Shown: piece by piece, positions 12,601 to 25,314 of the stretch
How positions within the stretch are numbered: position 1 is the stretch's first letter
How the letters are laid out: every line of letters begins with the position of its first letter
NCBI GenBank assembly: GCA_942486035.1
Contig: CALNXK010000033.1
Location: forward strand, 124,001-188,000
Origin: Porites lobata
Taxonomy: Eukaryota > Cnidaria > Anthozoa > Scleractinia > Poritidae
Direction: 5' to 3'
Length of the DNA: 64,000 nt
Notes under the pieces: generated by a model
Seen by the model: the letters and a program-made list of their open reading frames with translations, nothing else
Database searches by the model: none
Told to the model about the DNA's origin: nothing
Program-made: the position numbers and the translations under genes

Positions 12601-15600
12601 AGTCCCCCCCCCCCCAGGATACAAATACACAATCAAAATTGACGCCCATTTTTAACAAAAACGCCTCTTGTTTAATAAACGCCCTGCTACGATGTTAAGT
12701 TTGTATTAGAGGCCGGTCTCTAATAAGCGCCCCCTTTCTAATAGACATCCCCCATGACAGTTATTACAAGTTTCCAGGACTAAGCAGAAAGGAGCAAGAT
12801 CATTCAATGCATTGTTTGATTATCAAGGGTTTGCACTTTGCGCTCACTATTTTATTATTATTATTATCATTATTGCTATTTTCATTGGAATACCCAGCGA
12901 GAACCTCGGTATAAGAGAGAGTATCTCTGCCAACATTTGGTTGGTCTGGCTGGATTACAGTGGAACCCCACGGGGTGAATATGGACACTAATTAAAGGGA
13001 ACATGCCATGGTGTTCGCGTTATCCGGGTGTTCATAACTTTTTACTGACGCCATTTGAACTAAAAATAAAAACTTTTGTGGCGAGTTCACCCGCCGTTTC
13101 CGTCAAGTTTAGTGGTAAGAAATTCAGTCATAGACAGTGCACAAAGAACGAGTGACCGTTAAGCGGGGATGGCGATCTTTAGGAGTTTGTGATTCGGACT
13201 AACACAAAAAAGTGTCCGTTCTCCGTATTAATCCGGCGGTGCCCGTTTTAAGCGGGTTAATTTTAAAGAAAGTATATGAAATTTTCGTCGGGACAAACGA
13301 AACTTTCCGTAAAATACGTGTGTCTGTAGAGCGGGGTTCCACTCTAACTAAAAAATCGTCAATCTTCCGAATGACTGAAAAATGGGTATCCCTGAGCAGA
13401 CCCACTAAACAACACCCAGCAGGTTAAAAAACATCTCACTTACAACTTTTGCGATTCTCAACCTGCTCCAAGCGACGCCGCAAGTCTTCGCCTCCGGTAG
13501 ATAAGCCAGCTATGAAATAAAAATGAAAAAAAGAGAAGTTGTCTTCTGAATCCGAATATGCAGTATGAGCAGATTCTAAAACCGCCGGGAGTGTTTGAGG
13601 CTGAAAATGACCCAGTTTTGAGAGAGAAAGACGAAAGAAAAAGATAGTTTATTCAAGCTTTTAAATTACAACTCCAGAGCTGAATTGGGTAAAACTTTGC
13701 AAATGAATACAAATAATTACACTACGCCAAAATGTACATCCATAAAATCACCTAATCAAATCGCCATCATACAATTGCTGTAAAAAAGGAAAAAAAGTAT
13801 ATTTTTTCTAGTCTGTCTGTTATGCAAATAGTGAAATCGTGAAATCGTGAACTTAAACGTGTCCGTGAACGTGAAATCTTCTATTATTTCTCAGATTAAG
13901 ACTACTTTTGTTTGGCTAACTCCTTTATTGGGATTTCGGATCAGTTACGTTTCTGGGAAACTGCCCACCTACCCCTCCCCTAGGCCAACATTATCACTTA
14001 CTTCTCTCTTAGGGCAAAATAGTGGCTTAGGGGAGGGGTAGGTAGGCAGTTTCCAAGAAACCTAAATTGACCCGGGATTTCTTACTCTGAGTTTACAAGT
14101 GATCCTAAGAAAGTGATCTGGATTGTAAAATATGATTAATAACAAATGTTGAACCGTTTTTCAATAGTCTTCTTGTGAGATATTATCACTTCCGTTATGG
14201 TTGTACTGACGTTGAGTAGCCACTCTCACCCCCTCTCCCCCGGGGGGGGGGAGGGCAATGACCACAATATCACAATATCGTTGCTAATGTTGTAATCAAT
14301 CCTTCGGCTGATAAATAATAGAGATCTAAAAGGTGGATGGTCCATATACAGGAGACACTTTAGATGAGAACCATGACTTGGTGGTAAAATTAAATCTACG
14401 CATTGTTGAGGCTGTTTATTCAAAGGGATAAGGCGCGGGAGATGGGTGCGTGTGACCCTAGTTTCTCCAAACAGGAAGCGGTGTCAGGCGCTTGGAAATA
14501 AGATACGAAATGGAAAGGGGTGCGCGACGGCCCAGACACGCCAGGTCTCCCATCGCGTATCTCCGTCGCACGCCCTGTTCTTTCTTAGGCAATTACTTTC
14601 AATAAGCGCCTGCTACACAGGCTACCCAAGAGGAGATGACAGGAAGCCATCAGTGTTCCTGGAGATGAATAGCACAGGATACGCTGGTTCGAGCTTGCTA
14701 ATCAGAGGCTGCTTAATAGTATCAGCTTAGTATTACTGGTAAAGGCTAATAAATCTTAATTATTTTTATTATCCAACAATACTGGCTCCAAATAAATCAG
14801 CCCTTTGCCGTATTGCCAGCCTTGTATTCAGCTTTGTTTTTTTGAAAAAAACATTTTTTCCTTGTTTTTTTTTACATTCATTTCTCACCAAGGAACCAAA
14901 TATAACTACCATCATCCCCAATGCTTTCATGTAGTGCTGTTGAACTGTAATCTTTTCGTCCCTAGCAGTAATGTAGTCGAGTACACTGAACAGAAATCAG
15001 TCTTAAATGCGAATTTAAGAACTCAGTTAGTACGTATTGTGTAGATTTTGTGTAGATTGTCCCATCAATCAACCTTCATTATCCCCACTGAGTATTTTTC
15101 CGCTAAGTGAAAAAAGCAGTGATATGATTTAATCAAATAGACAATAATTGTAATCGGCTCCTGTACGTATTGCGTAGATTTTCCCATCAATCAACCGTCA
15201 TCATCCCCATTGGGTGTATTTTTCCGCTAAGTGAAAAAGTAGTGATATGATTTAATCAAATAGACAATAATTGTAATACAATGCTTAGTATTACTGGTAA
15301 AGACTAACCCTAACCATAACACAAGTTTTCTTATGTTTCTCTGCGTTTTAAAGGTCAGATTAAAAAAAAAAAAGACAAAATAGCTCGAAAGAAGTCAAGA
15401 ATAGACCAATTTCGATATATTGAAATGTAAGTTTAGCAATGAATAATAATTTTTTTTTTGTTTTATTTCTCGTTTTGAAGTATGAATCAGATGAATAATT
15501 GGACTAAGACCACGTGCGCATAAGGTCAAAATTATGCCAAGTCACGCGTATAAGTAATTACGTTACGTAACATTATACAATAACCTTTTTGGAGTACGTG

Positions 15601-18600
15601 CTATGTAGCATGTTAGAGTTGGAAAGATTAGAGTTGGAAAGTCAATACCACACAATCGTTCTTAAACGAAAACATTCCTTAGTAACGGAAGAGAGGTAGC
15701 TTTTGGTTTAGAATTTGAATTCGGAAGCTGTCTAAAATTCGCGGATACGAGGATGCTAGCTACTTGCCTTGTTTTGTACCAAAAACGATATTCTTTACCC
15801 GGTATCAAGAGAAATTTACTAAAGAGAGCACTACTATTAAGGAAGTACCATTGTAATTCGCCAAGTGATAAGGACTTTGGATGGATCAACGAATATTATC
15901 TAGTTCGCTACATTGACTCCTTTGGAGAGATGTCTCCAGTTTTCTACGGCTCTGGTTGGAAATCAGGAACTCTGGAAGCGAAGGCGTGTGTCTATATATA
16001 ATACGCTGAAATTGTGGCGCTCTCATTCACACGTACGTTAAGAGAATCAACAGGGATCTTACAGCCTTTAATAGGGCACTTGAAAAGTCTTCCGTTCGAA
16101 ACTCTGTTGAGTTGCCTCTGGGGATTGACAGATAATTCGCTCCGTATTCGGGTAAATTGTTGATTCTGAGTACGTAGTCATTAACTATCGCATAACTTGT
16201 TGAACGGCTGGTGGAGCGAGGCCCTTTTGAGAAGGTAAAAATGAAAATTCTAGAGGAGAGATTTTTCCTCCCGACAAATAATTAAATCATCGATTAAGTA
16301 ATTTTTTTCACAGTAAAAACGATTTTTAATCGGATCACTAAGCTCGTTTTACGTAGGATAATCACGTAGATGAATTTCAACAACGCTGCGTTTAATAATA
16401 CTAGTCTTTGAGTTTTACGACATCTTCTTCGTAACTCTGCAGGATTATTTTGTGAGTAGGTAAACGTACTAAGTATATATGAGTTAAGCCACAGACTAAA
16501 TTGACCTAAAACCCCTGTAAAACAGCTGTATCCTAGTCCCCTTAAAAGTTCTTTATTAAATCAAGATATCTAGCCTCTGAGGTTCATAGTTGCAACACCA
16601 GATTTGTATTCAGACCTATCCAAGCTTAATTTTCATCGGCCAAGGATAAGCAATAATTATAGAGCTGTCGCTTTTGCTTTTCTTGGATTCAAAATATTAG
16701 AAAACATTCCCTCTAAATTACAAACAACTCCCTTATAATAACTTCTATGAGCAATACAACCTGTACCTTTTAAATACCCAATGAGTAATTTGATTTCTCT
16801 GTCATCATTATCAATAATCATTTCTATTGTATTTATATAAAATTGTAAGTAAGACTTAATGCACCTTCAATTTTCTTTTCTCCGTTATATGTTACTTGTA
16901 GTTTTATGTAAATGTCTACAGCAGTTAGTTACACGTGATAGTGACCAACTCGAAAGCCAAAGCTCCGTTAAGGCATTGGTCACTGCACACATTTCACCTT
17001 TGATGATTTATGTAATTTGTTGTTTAATTTTTCCTAGTTCTGTAAAGTATTGTAATTTTTGTAGTAACCTCTTGAAATAATGCAAAAAATAACAGATTCT
17101 GAAATCTGAGATATGTTTCAAATCTGATTTGGCGTAAGGAAAATGTCCAAGTGCCGAGCAGAACTGAATAGTTTTAACTTCAATTTAGGAAATTAACCCG
17201 GCACTGTAATGGTGCTGAGGTACACGAAATCATGACTAACTTTTAAAGATCCGAATATTCATCAGAGGCGAATTCGAACCAGTGTCATATTTAGCCATTC
17301 TTAACCGACTTCTGTGTGGCCTAACCTGGATTCCAAAGGCTGGTAAAGACAAATCTATACCAACGTTTCGTTTTTAAGGTCTCGGTAAAGGAAAACGAGG
17401 TGCCCACAGAAAAAAATTCTAGTCGCGCGAGTATTTTCGCTACAAAGGCAAGTTACATATCAAATTAAAGCTAAAAGACTAAATTACCTTATAAAAGATT
17501 TTATTTCATCGAATTTCAAAAGGTGCTTAAGTTTTTTGTTCTCGAACTCAGAGGTATCGAGTTTACTGCTGAAGCTCCAGCCCTTTCGCGTTGTTAAATA
17601 TTCACTTCCTTTTTATTGCATCTGATTGACAGATAAAAGACCTAAAAAAGGGTGTGAGGAAATTTGCAGATGTCTCGTGTTAGCGGAATTATTGCATTTC
17701 AAACTAAAAAGTCGAATCTCGAGCGCGATTTACGCAAAGAAACTGACATAAAATGAGTTACAAAGGGAAATCGGAAAATTCCTCACACTCTTTTTGAGTC
17801 TATATCATTATCCATCATATCTGAAAGTTTCAAAGCGATAGCTTAAAACCTGTCCCGACTGGAGGTCGGAGAATTTTGATTTTTGCGTCTAAAATAGAGT
17901 GAGAGAAAATCAGCTCTAAAGATTTAGCGCGAAGTCCACGCTTGGCTGGTTAGCTCAGAAAAGGCTCATTTTAGAAGGGTTAAAAAGCACTTTCTGATTT
18001 TCTTTTTCTGCCAAATTAAAATTTAGGACCCACTCATGCCAAAAATCCATAAAAAACAAAATCGAGCAATGTACTAAAATTTTCATTTACCGAGACCTTA
18101 ATGTTAGTTAGAATTTTCCGGAAGGTTACTACCTCGTAGTGAGGCTTACCATGGCAATATTGGGTAACGAAACCATTGATAACGGTTTTATTTCACCCTA
18201 TCGGAACTCAATGTGAAGAAATGAAATGGCATACAACTGCCTATCCTGTGTTTTGCGCTCCAGTGTCGTTTTGCTGGGCGGATTTTGAGACTGATCGGCG
18301 CGTCCAAACATTTAGTCTTTTCAATGAAGGTGAAGACAGGTCCGCAAAACTAGCCCAAATCGCTTCAAAACGAACTCAACATACAGCAATAAAGTAAGTG
18401 AATTTCACTTTAGTTTCTTCACAATAAGCTCCGATAAGGCGAATTTTCTTCGAAATAAAGCTACTCCCACATGAACCCTATCGAAACCCTGTGAATCATT
18501 TAGTTACGCAATATTGCCAGTCGTGTTAACTTTTAATAAGCGCTCACATATAGCGCATGGGTTTGACACAAAATTGGTTTTGAACACAAAATTGGTTTTG

Positions 18601-21163
18601 AAAACCAGATTTCAACAACAGCAACAACTTAACTTTTCTTTACCCCTTTACAATGATTTAATTGATAAATCACAGAATTCTGGGAACTTCTGCCTACCCG
18701 AAATGTCCTTACAATAAAAAGGCCAAGCGCTAAGCCGGCTGCTTGTTCAGGTCGGGCACCCAAACAGAAATAGACACACACGCATAGAAAAATGGTAATA
18801 AACAGAGACTACCAGTGGACCAATATAATCAACACTTTGTAACACTAATTAACTAGTTATAGCTAACGCTAAGTGCCAACGAGCAAAGGTTTTACCTGGA
18901 GTGATACTACTTATAATAATTAAAGTCGTGAAATAGGTAGTAAAATACTACGTACTATCATGCACTAATTCCATTGTCTTCTTTTGTTTATTTGTAGCTA
19001 TTTTATACTAGCTGTTATTAACTGTTTCAAGGTCAAGTTAAATCGCTCCACAGTATACATGCGCTCTGTTCAATTTGTTTAGAAATGTCATGAATTACCG
19101 TCATTTACGAAAAATAGTTTGAACTCAATTCGATTACATAAGCGAAAATTACCTTGAGAATAGTGAACTAAACTGTTCTACTGCATAAAGAATTTGAAAT
19201 CCCGACTTTTACACAGCATATTTTTCGATATTGAAATTTGTGTTTTTGTCCGAAGTTGTGCACAGGTCATTTTGCGTAAAATTTAGTGGTCTTATAAGCG
19301 AACTTAGAGCGATTTAACTTGCCCCGGGGGTGGGGAATTGTTTAAAGCCGTCCTGTCCCGGGTGCAGGGGTGTGGGGCAAATAAAAAATATCTTCTCTTT
19401 GATTTTGCTAAGTACGTGTTATTTCTCGCGCGGTTTACACCTTGGCTGCGGACCTCAAGATTACATATTTTTAAGGAAAGACGCAGGAGTTTGTCGGAGA
19501 GTGGTTGGTTGGAGTAACTTATCAAAATTAAAGTTTGTATTTAAAGGGATGTTTTAAAATTTGAAGTGAATGTGCGTATGATGCGTTCTTAAATGGATTT
19601 TATTTTCTGGAAAGGAAGGACAGAAATATTTCTTCAGCTTAGCTTTAAATAATGATAACTTAAATGAAAAGGCTTTTGATATATGTGGAGAAACAAAGAT
19701 TCGGTCCAGTGTTCTTATGAAGTTCTACCAAGGAGGCGCTTTCGTAAAGAGTTTTTCTTCTTCGTTTTCGTTTTCAAATTTATTGTTCATGTTTTAGCTA
19801 CATTATGACATCCATTATCCTTCTCTCAATAAACTCAGGAAAACATTCATAAAAGTTGTGTAAACGTGTCGTTTTGCCTTTGTAGATGTAGCAAAAAACA
19901 TATGTGATGTCGATCAGGAGCTCGGGGGTGGGGAATTGCCTCTTTCTGCGTGCCCGGGGATGGGGAATAGACCTCCAAAAAAGAAAAAAAATGAAAATCC
20001 CCCGGGGGTCTGCCGGGGGGGGGCATGGTTACAAGTAAAATTGAACCATGCATAAAATCACTCTAGAATCTTCGAAAAATCATATTAAAGTCCGCGAATA
20101 TTCAACGTACAGATTCAGGCACAGATTTTTGCACTCGTTTTAGGCAGTCTACTTTTCAGGAAAAAAAGATTTATGATGCGCCGATGAAGCCTTCCGAATT
20201 ACTTTGCTTCAAAGACACAATAAATTCGGCGGCGTTATATTTTTTCTTACCCTGAGAGCCGAGGTCCTTCGATCTTCCTAGATAAGTCCGGAAGACTTAT
20301 CTAAGAAGATCGAAGGGCCTCTGCTTGCAGGGTAATTTTTTTCTTAGCGGCAGGCAATAAAAAATCCCAGCGGACAAATGCGACAGCTATACGCGTTTGA
20401 TGCAAACGAATCCACCCGACGATTGGCTGAAGACGGGATGAGCACGGGACTCACAAACACGCACACGGCTAGTGGATTCTCTGTTCTGTATCACGTGTTC
20501 GCTCGAAAACAATGCATTCGCTGTTCTGCATTACGTCATAAAAGTTACCTTACAGTATCTTATATGTTACATCGATTCGAGAACTTGGAACTTCCTGAAA
20601 CTTTCGCGCACGCCGCTTGATTAGGCTGTGCCTCACCTTTCTTGAGTCTGCTCGTTCGCAATTATTGCAAAACAGAATTTGTATACAATGGAAGCGACGT
20701 AGAGTAAACCAGTAGTAATTGATAAACACAAAAGTGTTTCATTTTCTATATTACAAGGACAATTCAACCGTACGCGGAAGGAGATTGAAAATCTACGTCA
20801 ATGGAGTTCCATACCGATGGAGTTTAAATATATTCCGTAATTTGTTTGTTCTATTTTACTATGCTTTAGTGTTGTGCCTAAGATTCGTATAAAAAGCTAG
20901 AAGAGTAACGTGTGAAAAAAATGGTAAAATTTGAAACGTTGCACCAAGTGAAGCGGAGAAATTCCCAAGCAAATATCTAGTAGGTGCTTTTGACTCGAAA
21001 ATAGGCAATTAAGTCTTTTCGACAGTTTTATAAAACTCCATTAATAAATAAACACAGTCGTTTTCGTGAAGGGATAACATGAATAGTTACTCTGTAACAT
21101 ACCTTTCAAGAAACAGAAACTCAGAAGAACGCCCACAACCATCACCTTGCCTGTGAAATTCAT
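9673..21163 (-). CDS. Secreted cystine-knot growth-factor-like protein, five exons
   Basis: Exons are 21103-21163, 13444-13509, 12154-12197, 11491-11776 and 9673-9812, all with GT-AG borders and phase-compatible. They total 597 bases, 198 residues. Residues 1-20 are a signal peptide (MNFTGKVMVVGVLLSFCFLK). Residues 22-60 are polar with two cysteines. Residues 71-198 are the cystine-knot region, with C128-A-G-S-C132 (the CXGXC ring motif) and C163-S-C165 (the CXC motif) that define growth-factor cystine knots. Further cysteines are at 71, 97, 104, 138, 170, 197 and 198. N-X-S/T sites occur at Asn61, Asn120 and Asn190. The piece IKSCSCVKPSC recalls CCN/CTCK C-terminal domains, while PHTTFNRTIDVGVCAGSC fits no vertebrate ligand I know. 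It is most likely an extracellular ligand or antagonist; receptor and pathway are unknown. Exon 2 is the least certain exon, since its only support is phase and splice sites. Confidence 0.82.
9835..10930. repeat. Degenerate TTACG-rich repeat in the last intron of the cystine-knot gene
   Basis: About 1.1 kb dominated by TTACG/CGTTA pentamers and close variants (TTACC, TTAAG), with short exact runs such as GTTACGTTACGTTTGGTTACG. The plus strand is T-rich and A-poor. It looks like an old, mutated pentanucleotide satellite. Confidence 0.75.
11295..11410. mobile_element. GGATCA fold-back element, copy 1 (degenerate right arm)
   Basis: The left arm carries TTTCTGGGAAACTGCCCACC, CCCCTCCCCTAAGCC and a TCCTAAGTGAGAAGTAAG loop. 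The right arm is degraded (AGGGCAGGGGTAGGTGG). It belongs to a four-copy family in this window and lies 80 bases from an exon of the cystine-knot gene. Confidence 0.7.
12284..12606. mobile_element. MITE with 37-bp inverted ends
   Basis: 12284-12320 (GGGACTCCGCATATGAAAGG...) and 12570-12606 are reverse complements with one mismatch. The interior repeats short T-rich GGGGT motifs and has no ORF. It lies in an intron of the cystine-knot gene. Confidence 0.8.
12956..13346. mobile_element. pogo/Tigger-like MITE
   Basis: The left end TACAGTGGAACCCC and right end GGGGTTCCACTCTA are inverted repeats of a CAGTGGAACCCC type found on pogo/Tigger-derived elements. No transposase remains. Confidence 0.55.
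13938..14072. mobile_element. GGATCA fold-back element, copy 2
   Basis: Arms are GGATCAGTTACGTTTCTGGG... and ...CCAAGAAACCTAAATTGACCC around a roughly 40-base centre. Same family as 11295, 35939 and 40359. Confidence 0.75.
15030..15279. repeat. Tandem duplication of about 120 bp
   Basis: Two adjacent units share CCCATCAATCAACC, TTTTTCCGCTAAGTGAAAAA and GTGATATGATTTAATCAAAT, the second starting about 120 bases after the first. A recent local duplication in the first intron of the cystine-knot gene. No coding content. Confidence 0.8.
17375..18100. mobile_element. Inverted-repeat element of about 725 bp
   Basis: TAAGGTCTCGGTAAA (17375-17389) is the exact reverse complement of 18086-18100. A second nested inverted pair (GTGTGAGGAAATTTGC near 17650, TTCCTCACACTC near 17780) lies inside. 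No ORF of note. Superfamily not assigned. Confidence 0.6.
20247..20335. repeat. Hairpin element with TTACCCTG ends
   Basis: TTACCCTGAGAGCCGAGGTCC... is followed after GATAAGTCC by its near-complementary arm ending TTGCAGGGTAA. A related GCAAGCAGAGGCCCTTCGAT segment interrupts a satellite array near 50248-50285. Confidence 0.7.
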
Positions 21164-21225
21164 GGTCAACTCAGTCTCTCTGGAGCGGAGGGCAAAAAAG
21201 AACTCGGATAACCATACGAGAGACG

Positions 21226-21233
21226 TATTTAAA
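21226..21233 (-). promoter_or_regulatory. TATA-like box of the cystine-knot gene
   Basis: TTTAAATA on the minus strand lies about 65 bases upstream of the start codon, a spacing that fits a short 5' leader. No other promoter element is clear. Confidence 0.35.
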
Positions 21234-24200
21234 GCCTGACTTCTAAAAGTCACGTTTCATGATCACGTTTAGTCATAAAAGAAAAAAAAAAATGTCCTAA
21301 TGGGTTAATGATTTTTTTTTCAAAACAAGCTCAAAATAGTCTCCTTTCGAGGAGGCGGAAAAATGTTTCAAACTGAAGGCTAGATTTAGCTGGCTGTCGG
21401 TTTCCTGATTGAGAGACACTTTCATCATGAGTCTTGTAAATGGAACAGTTTTTCTCGATTATTATTCCTAAAAGAAAGCTGAGATTGCTAAGTGAACAAG
21501 GCTTAATTTGTCACTGCGCTGGACAGTCTCAGACAGGACAAGCTTATCGGTCGGCATCAACAAAACCAGGACACCTCTGTTGAAGTTACCACACCAACCT
21601 CATTGTAAACGTTTGGCACTTAATAACTCAAGGCCTAATACTTGCTTTATGATATCGCTCTCCTTAAAACCAGCATTAAAAAGAGCTTCGAAATGGAATC
21701 TAGCAGTCGCGGAAACAAATCTTAACAAATCTTTGCTTTTTATAACATAAACACAATCAGAGACGTGTGTTACTGAATACCCGGAGTAAATTATCGTTGG
21801 CACGATGATCTGTATTTGATTTGTCACTATTAATGGACATTGTTTGCTGAACTGACCATGTTAAATTAATGTGCAAGCTTTTTGCTTGGCATGAATCCCA
21901 GGCCGGGTCAAAGGCGGTGGCATGAAAAAACCATCAAATTGTTGCGTGAATAAATCTTAACAGTTGTTAACATTATTACCATAAAAATAAACAGTTTTAA
22001 AATCCTTCTGCCTTCCTAATTTAGCTTCAGTGTAAGGTAAATGATTTAAAAGTCTTTGGTCAGTGACCTGTGTTACTTACCCGGGGGTAATCCCTATAAA
22101 TGGCCCATACGGGAAGGCTCCGTCCAGAAGGGGTATTTTTTTTCAGGCGTGTCAGGTATATGAAAGGGTAGGGATTTCACTAGTCGAAGTATATGAAAGG
22201 AGCGGAGAATCTGTCAGTTCGGTCTGAAAAAGGCCCAACAGGGCTAAGGAATGCGTTTCATGACTGTGAAAAAGTCGAGAAAACGTTCTATTTTCGTGAT
22301 TTATTCATATTTTTTAAGACAGTGCATTTAACGCAGTTAAAAGCGATGAAAAGTTCTAAAGTAACAATGGTTTATTAGGTATGTTTACTAACTAGGTATG
22401 TGAAGAGGGTACCGTTTGTCAATATAAGAACGGGGTACCTTTTCCGTCACAAATTGAATATAAAAGGGTAAGGGGTTGGACTTCGGGGCGGAGCCTCCCC
22501 TGATAAACTTTGTTGAGTAAATCAAACGTGCCCAACAGACTTCAGACTGGCTGTCATACAGGCCGGGAGGGGGAGGGGTGGTTGGGTGGTGCGATTGGTG
22601 TTATTAGTGAAACTATTGCGCTTGAGAAAGCTAATCATTTCTTCTCTTTTTTCGGCTATCCCTCTTTCCCAGCTTCGCTTTGTATGAGAAATCTTGCGAA
22701 GGGAGAGGGTCACACCGAATGTACCACGAAGATTTTAACGCGTACCCAACCCCTCCCCCCGCCAATGAAACGCTTTAGCAACGACGACAGTGATCGCAAC
22801 GAGAACGTCCAAAATACAATAGTGCATCACACTTTTTGATACAAAAGAAAAAAGACTTTGCACGTACAGCACACTTTTAAGAAAATTTCTTTTCGTCCCT
22901 GCACGAACATTATGTGACATTTCCTTAAGCCAAAAGCTTTGAAAATTGATCCATTTCTGATGATAAGAAGACGTTTAGTAGTTATAGAGTGCAAGACAGA
23001 TCCTAAAAGTTCTTGACGCTTAGATACAGATCTCTTCCACAAAAACGAGCTTGATGGTGATCTCAAACGATAACTGCGCTCTTTCTTATGTTTTCGGTGC
23101 GGGCTTCCGCAGTGGTTTTTAGAGTGAGGCCTTAACTCACTCTCGGAACTTTGAAAAAGGAGCTTGGGACTTGCTAGGAATAAAGTTGAATTGTTCCACC
23201 GTCATCATCACATCCAACCCGTTTCTTTCGTGCGTGAGGTTAAGGTTATCAAGATGTGGCGACGAGATTTCACCAAATTACGAAGAAAAACAGAGATTTC
23301 TAAGAGACAGTGTTTGCATGGATGTGTCTGACGCGTGAGGTCGCACGTGACCCATACAAACACCCTCTCTTTATTAAAGTTTTTTGGCGGGGAGCTGAGG
23401 CAACGACGTCGTCAAAACAAACGAGAAAGTCAAAAGAGGAACAGGTCTAATGAATAAAACAACAACTCTGAACGTGCATTACATTACGTAAACATAAGAC
23501 AAAGATCTTTTCTTTTTCTTTTTATAAACTTGGATACAGTCCTTAACCCTTTCAGCCCTAAGAGTGATCAGCATGAGACTTCTCCTTATAATATCAATGC
23601 TTTAGAAAATAGAGTGGTCATGAGAATTGAGCACATGATCAGGGAAGAAGAATATAATTGATATTTCAACAAATTCTCCCCACAACTTCTATTGAAAAAG
23701 TATAGGGACAGTAAAAGGGAATCTCAATTTTGATATTCAACGCTAGGAAAATTCGCGACATTGACAATAACAGTGATGAAGTTTAAAACAGAGTAAAATC
23801 ACATTTTAAATAACAGTTCTGCTGCTTTCAAAGTTAACTACATATAACTGACTGTTTCACATCATTGTCCATATTTTCCATGGCACCTAGCGCACATACT
23901 AAGTATTTCTAGTCATAATACAGCGGTGGTTAGCTCGAAAGCTATGCTCCTCTGGCCACCGTACACTTCTACATTAAAGCCATTCTTTTCTTTTTTTTTC
24001 TCTTATTAGTTAAATATATTCCTACGTTACTATATATACAGTGTAAATATTATACACAAGTACTGAGCTGTCGTCGCCTGGATCTCAACAAACAAAATGG
24101 CAGAAAAAATTGACTGATGTATGACTTTCTTATTTATGATTGGACTCGGGATCAAAATGGTGTTACTTATTTTTCCTCCATCGTTCGACAACGCAAATGG

Positions 24201-24894
24201 CCGTCTCTGTCAAGAGAGATAGTTGAGATCCAGAAACTTTGCTTCAATGGTAAGGTGAAGTCACACTTCTCCTTTCTATTGTGTCACAAGGGGACTGGGA
24301 AGAAGAGAAAAGAAACCGCGCGGGGAATGGTAAGAAGGGGAAACGAAGCAACGATCCATCTTCATATCTTTTCCCGCGCACTCGTTTTTTAAAATGGATT
24401 TTTACGTTTGTTGGTTTGCCTCGAGAAAATCCCCCTCTTTCCTCATCTTCATGTAACAGTAATTCTTTTTATAATTCTGAAAAAAGGAAGTAAACGAAGA
24501 TGGGTGTTTATTTGCTCTTTAGAACAACTACGACTTAGTAAACTGTTGCTCTATTATTAAGTCGCTATTAAATACTGATCTGGAAACATTTCAAGATTGT
24601 CCAATACCTCTATTTTCAGCAAATTTCTTGCATTTCGCAATTGCAAATTGTTTCTATAGTTCAACAATGTACGATTATAGCGCCGCAAAGATTTGATGGC
24701 GTAATTTCAGTCGAAGCTTTCTTATTTTCACTTATGAAATGTTGCATGAGCTTGTATACGTTCCTGTTTTCTTTTCTTTCTTTCCTTTTTGCTGTACAGA
24801 GCCTTTCTTTTTTGAACAGAGCAGTTCTTTCTCTTAATGGTAGTATTTTACAAAATGAGTTATACGATTGTCATTGAATTTTGATCTGAAGCAT

Positions 24895-25165
24895 GCTGGC
24901 TTACTGGCCAATCACAGAAGAGAATGATAATCCCACGATCCAATCTGGACTTGAAACATCTTGCATGCAGCCGTGGCAAAACGCGGGAAAACAGGTACCA
25001 GAGTTCGCCTTCGCTGGCCAGTCACGGCAGAGGTAGACAGTCCAGTGAGCCAATCAGAGCTTGAAGAAAAATAACTGTGGGTAACCCATTAAAACATGCT
25101 GGTGTCTGCCTTTGCTAGCCAATCGCGGCTAACGCAACAACCCAGTCAACCAATCAGAATAACTC
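24895..25165. repeat. Three imperfect ~95-bp repeats, each with two CCAAT-type motifs
   Basis: Three copies share GC(T/C)GGC..(C/A)(T/G)GCCA(A/G)TC(A/G)C followed about 35 bases later by CCAATC..(A/G)..CTTGAA-like text. CCAAT pentamers or close variants recur six times. It lies 150 bases past the CMTR1 stop, so it may be transcribed. Confidence 0.5.
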
Positions 25166-25314
25166 GAACCAATACATTTCGCGGGTGTCCCCCCGTGTGA
25201 AAAGTACTACGCAGCTGGCTGTAATGGCGCGAGGAAGGCGCAGCGATGCAGATCAAAGTACAACTGAAGACCGTATAAAACTGTTGGTAAAATAGTTCTA
25301 AGCCAGACAGCAAC

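Larger units (their letters stand above)
21164..25314. other. Spacer between CMTR1 and the cystine-knot gene
   Basis: About 4.15 kb. It holds the presumed CMTR1 3' untranslated region at its right end, three CCAAT-containing imperfect repeats (24895-25165), and near 22080-22500 a repetitive segment with GATATGAAAGGG-type motifs. The open frames are short and have no recognisable domain; no gene is called. Confidence 0.55.

Noticed and set aside
15662..16001. Open frames of 75-82 codons on both strands
   Set aside because: No domain, no splice context; length within chance for this region.
18176..18397. Plus-strand ORF ending at a GTAAGT-like site
   Set aside because: No matching acceptor or partner exon and no recognisable domain.
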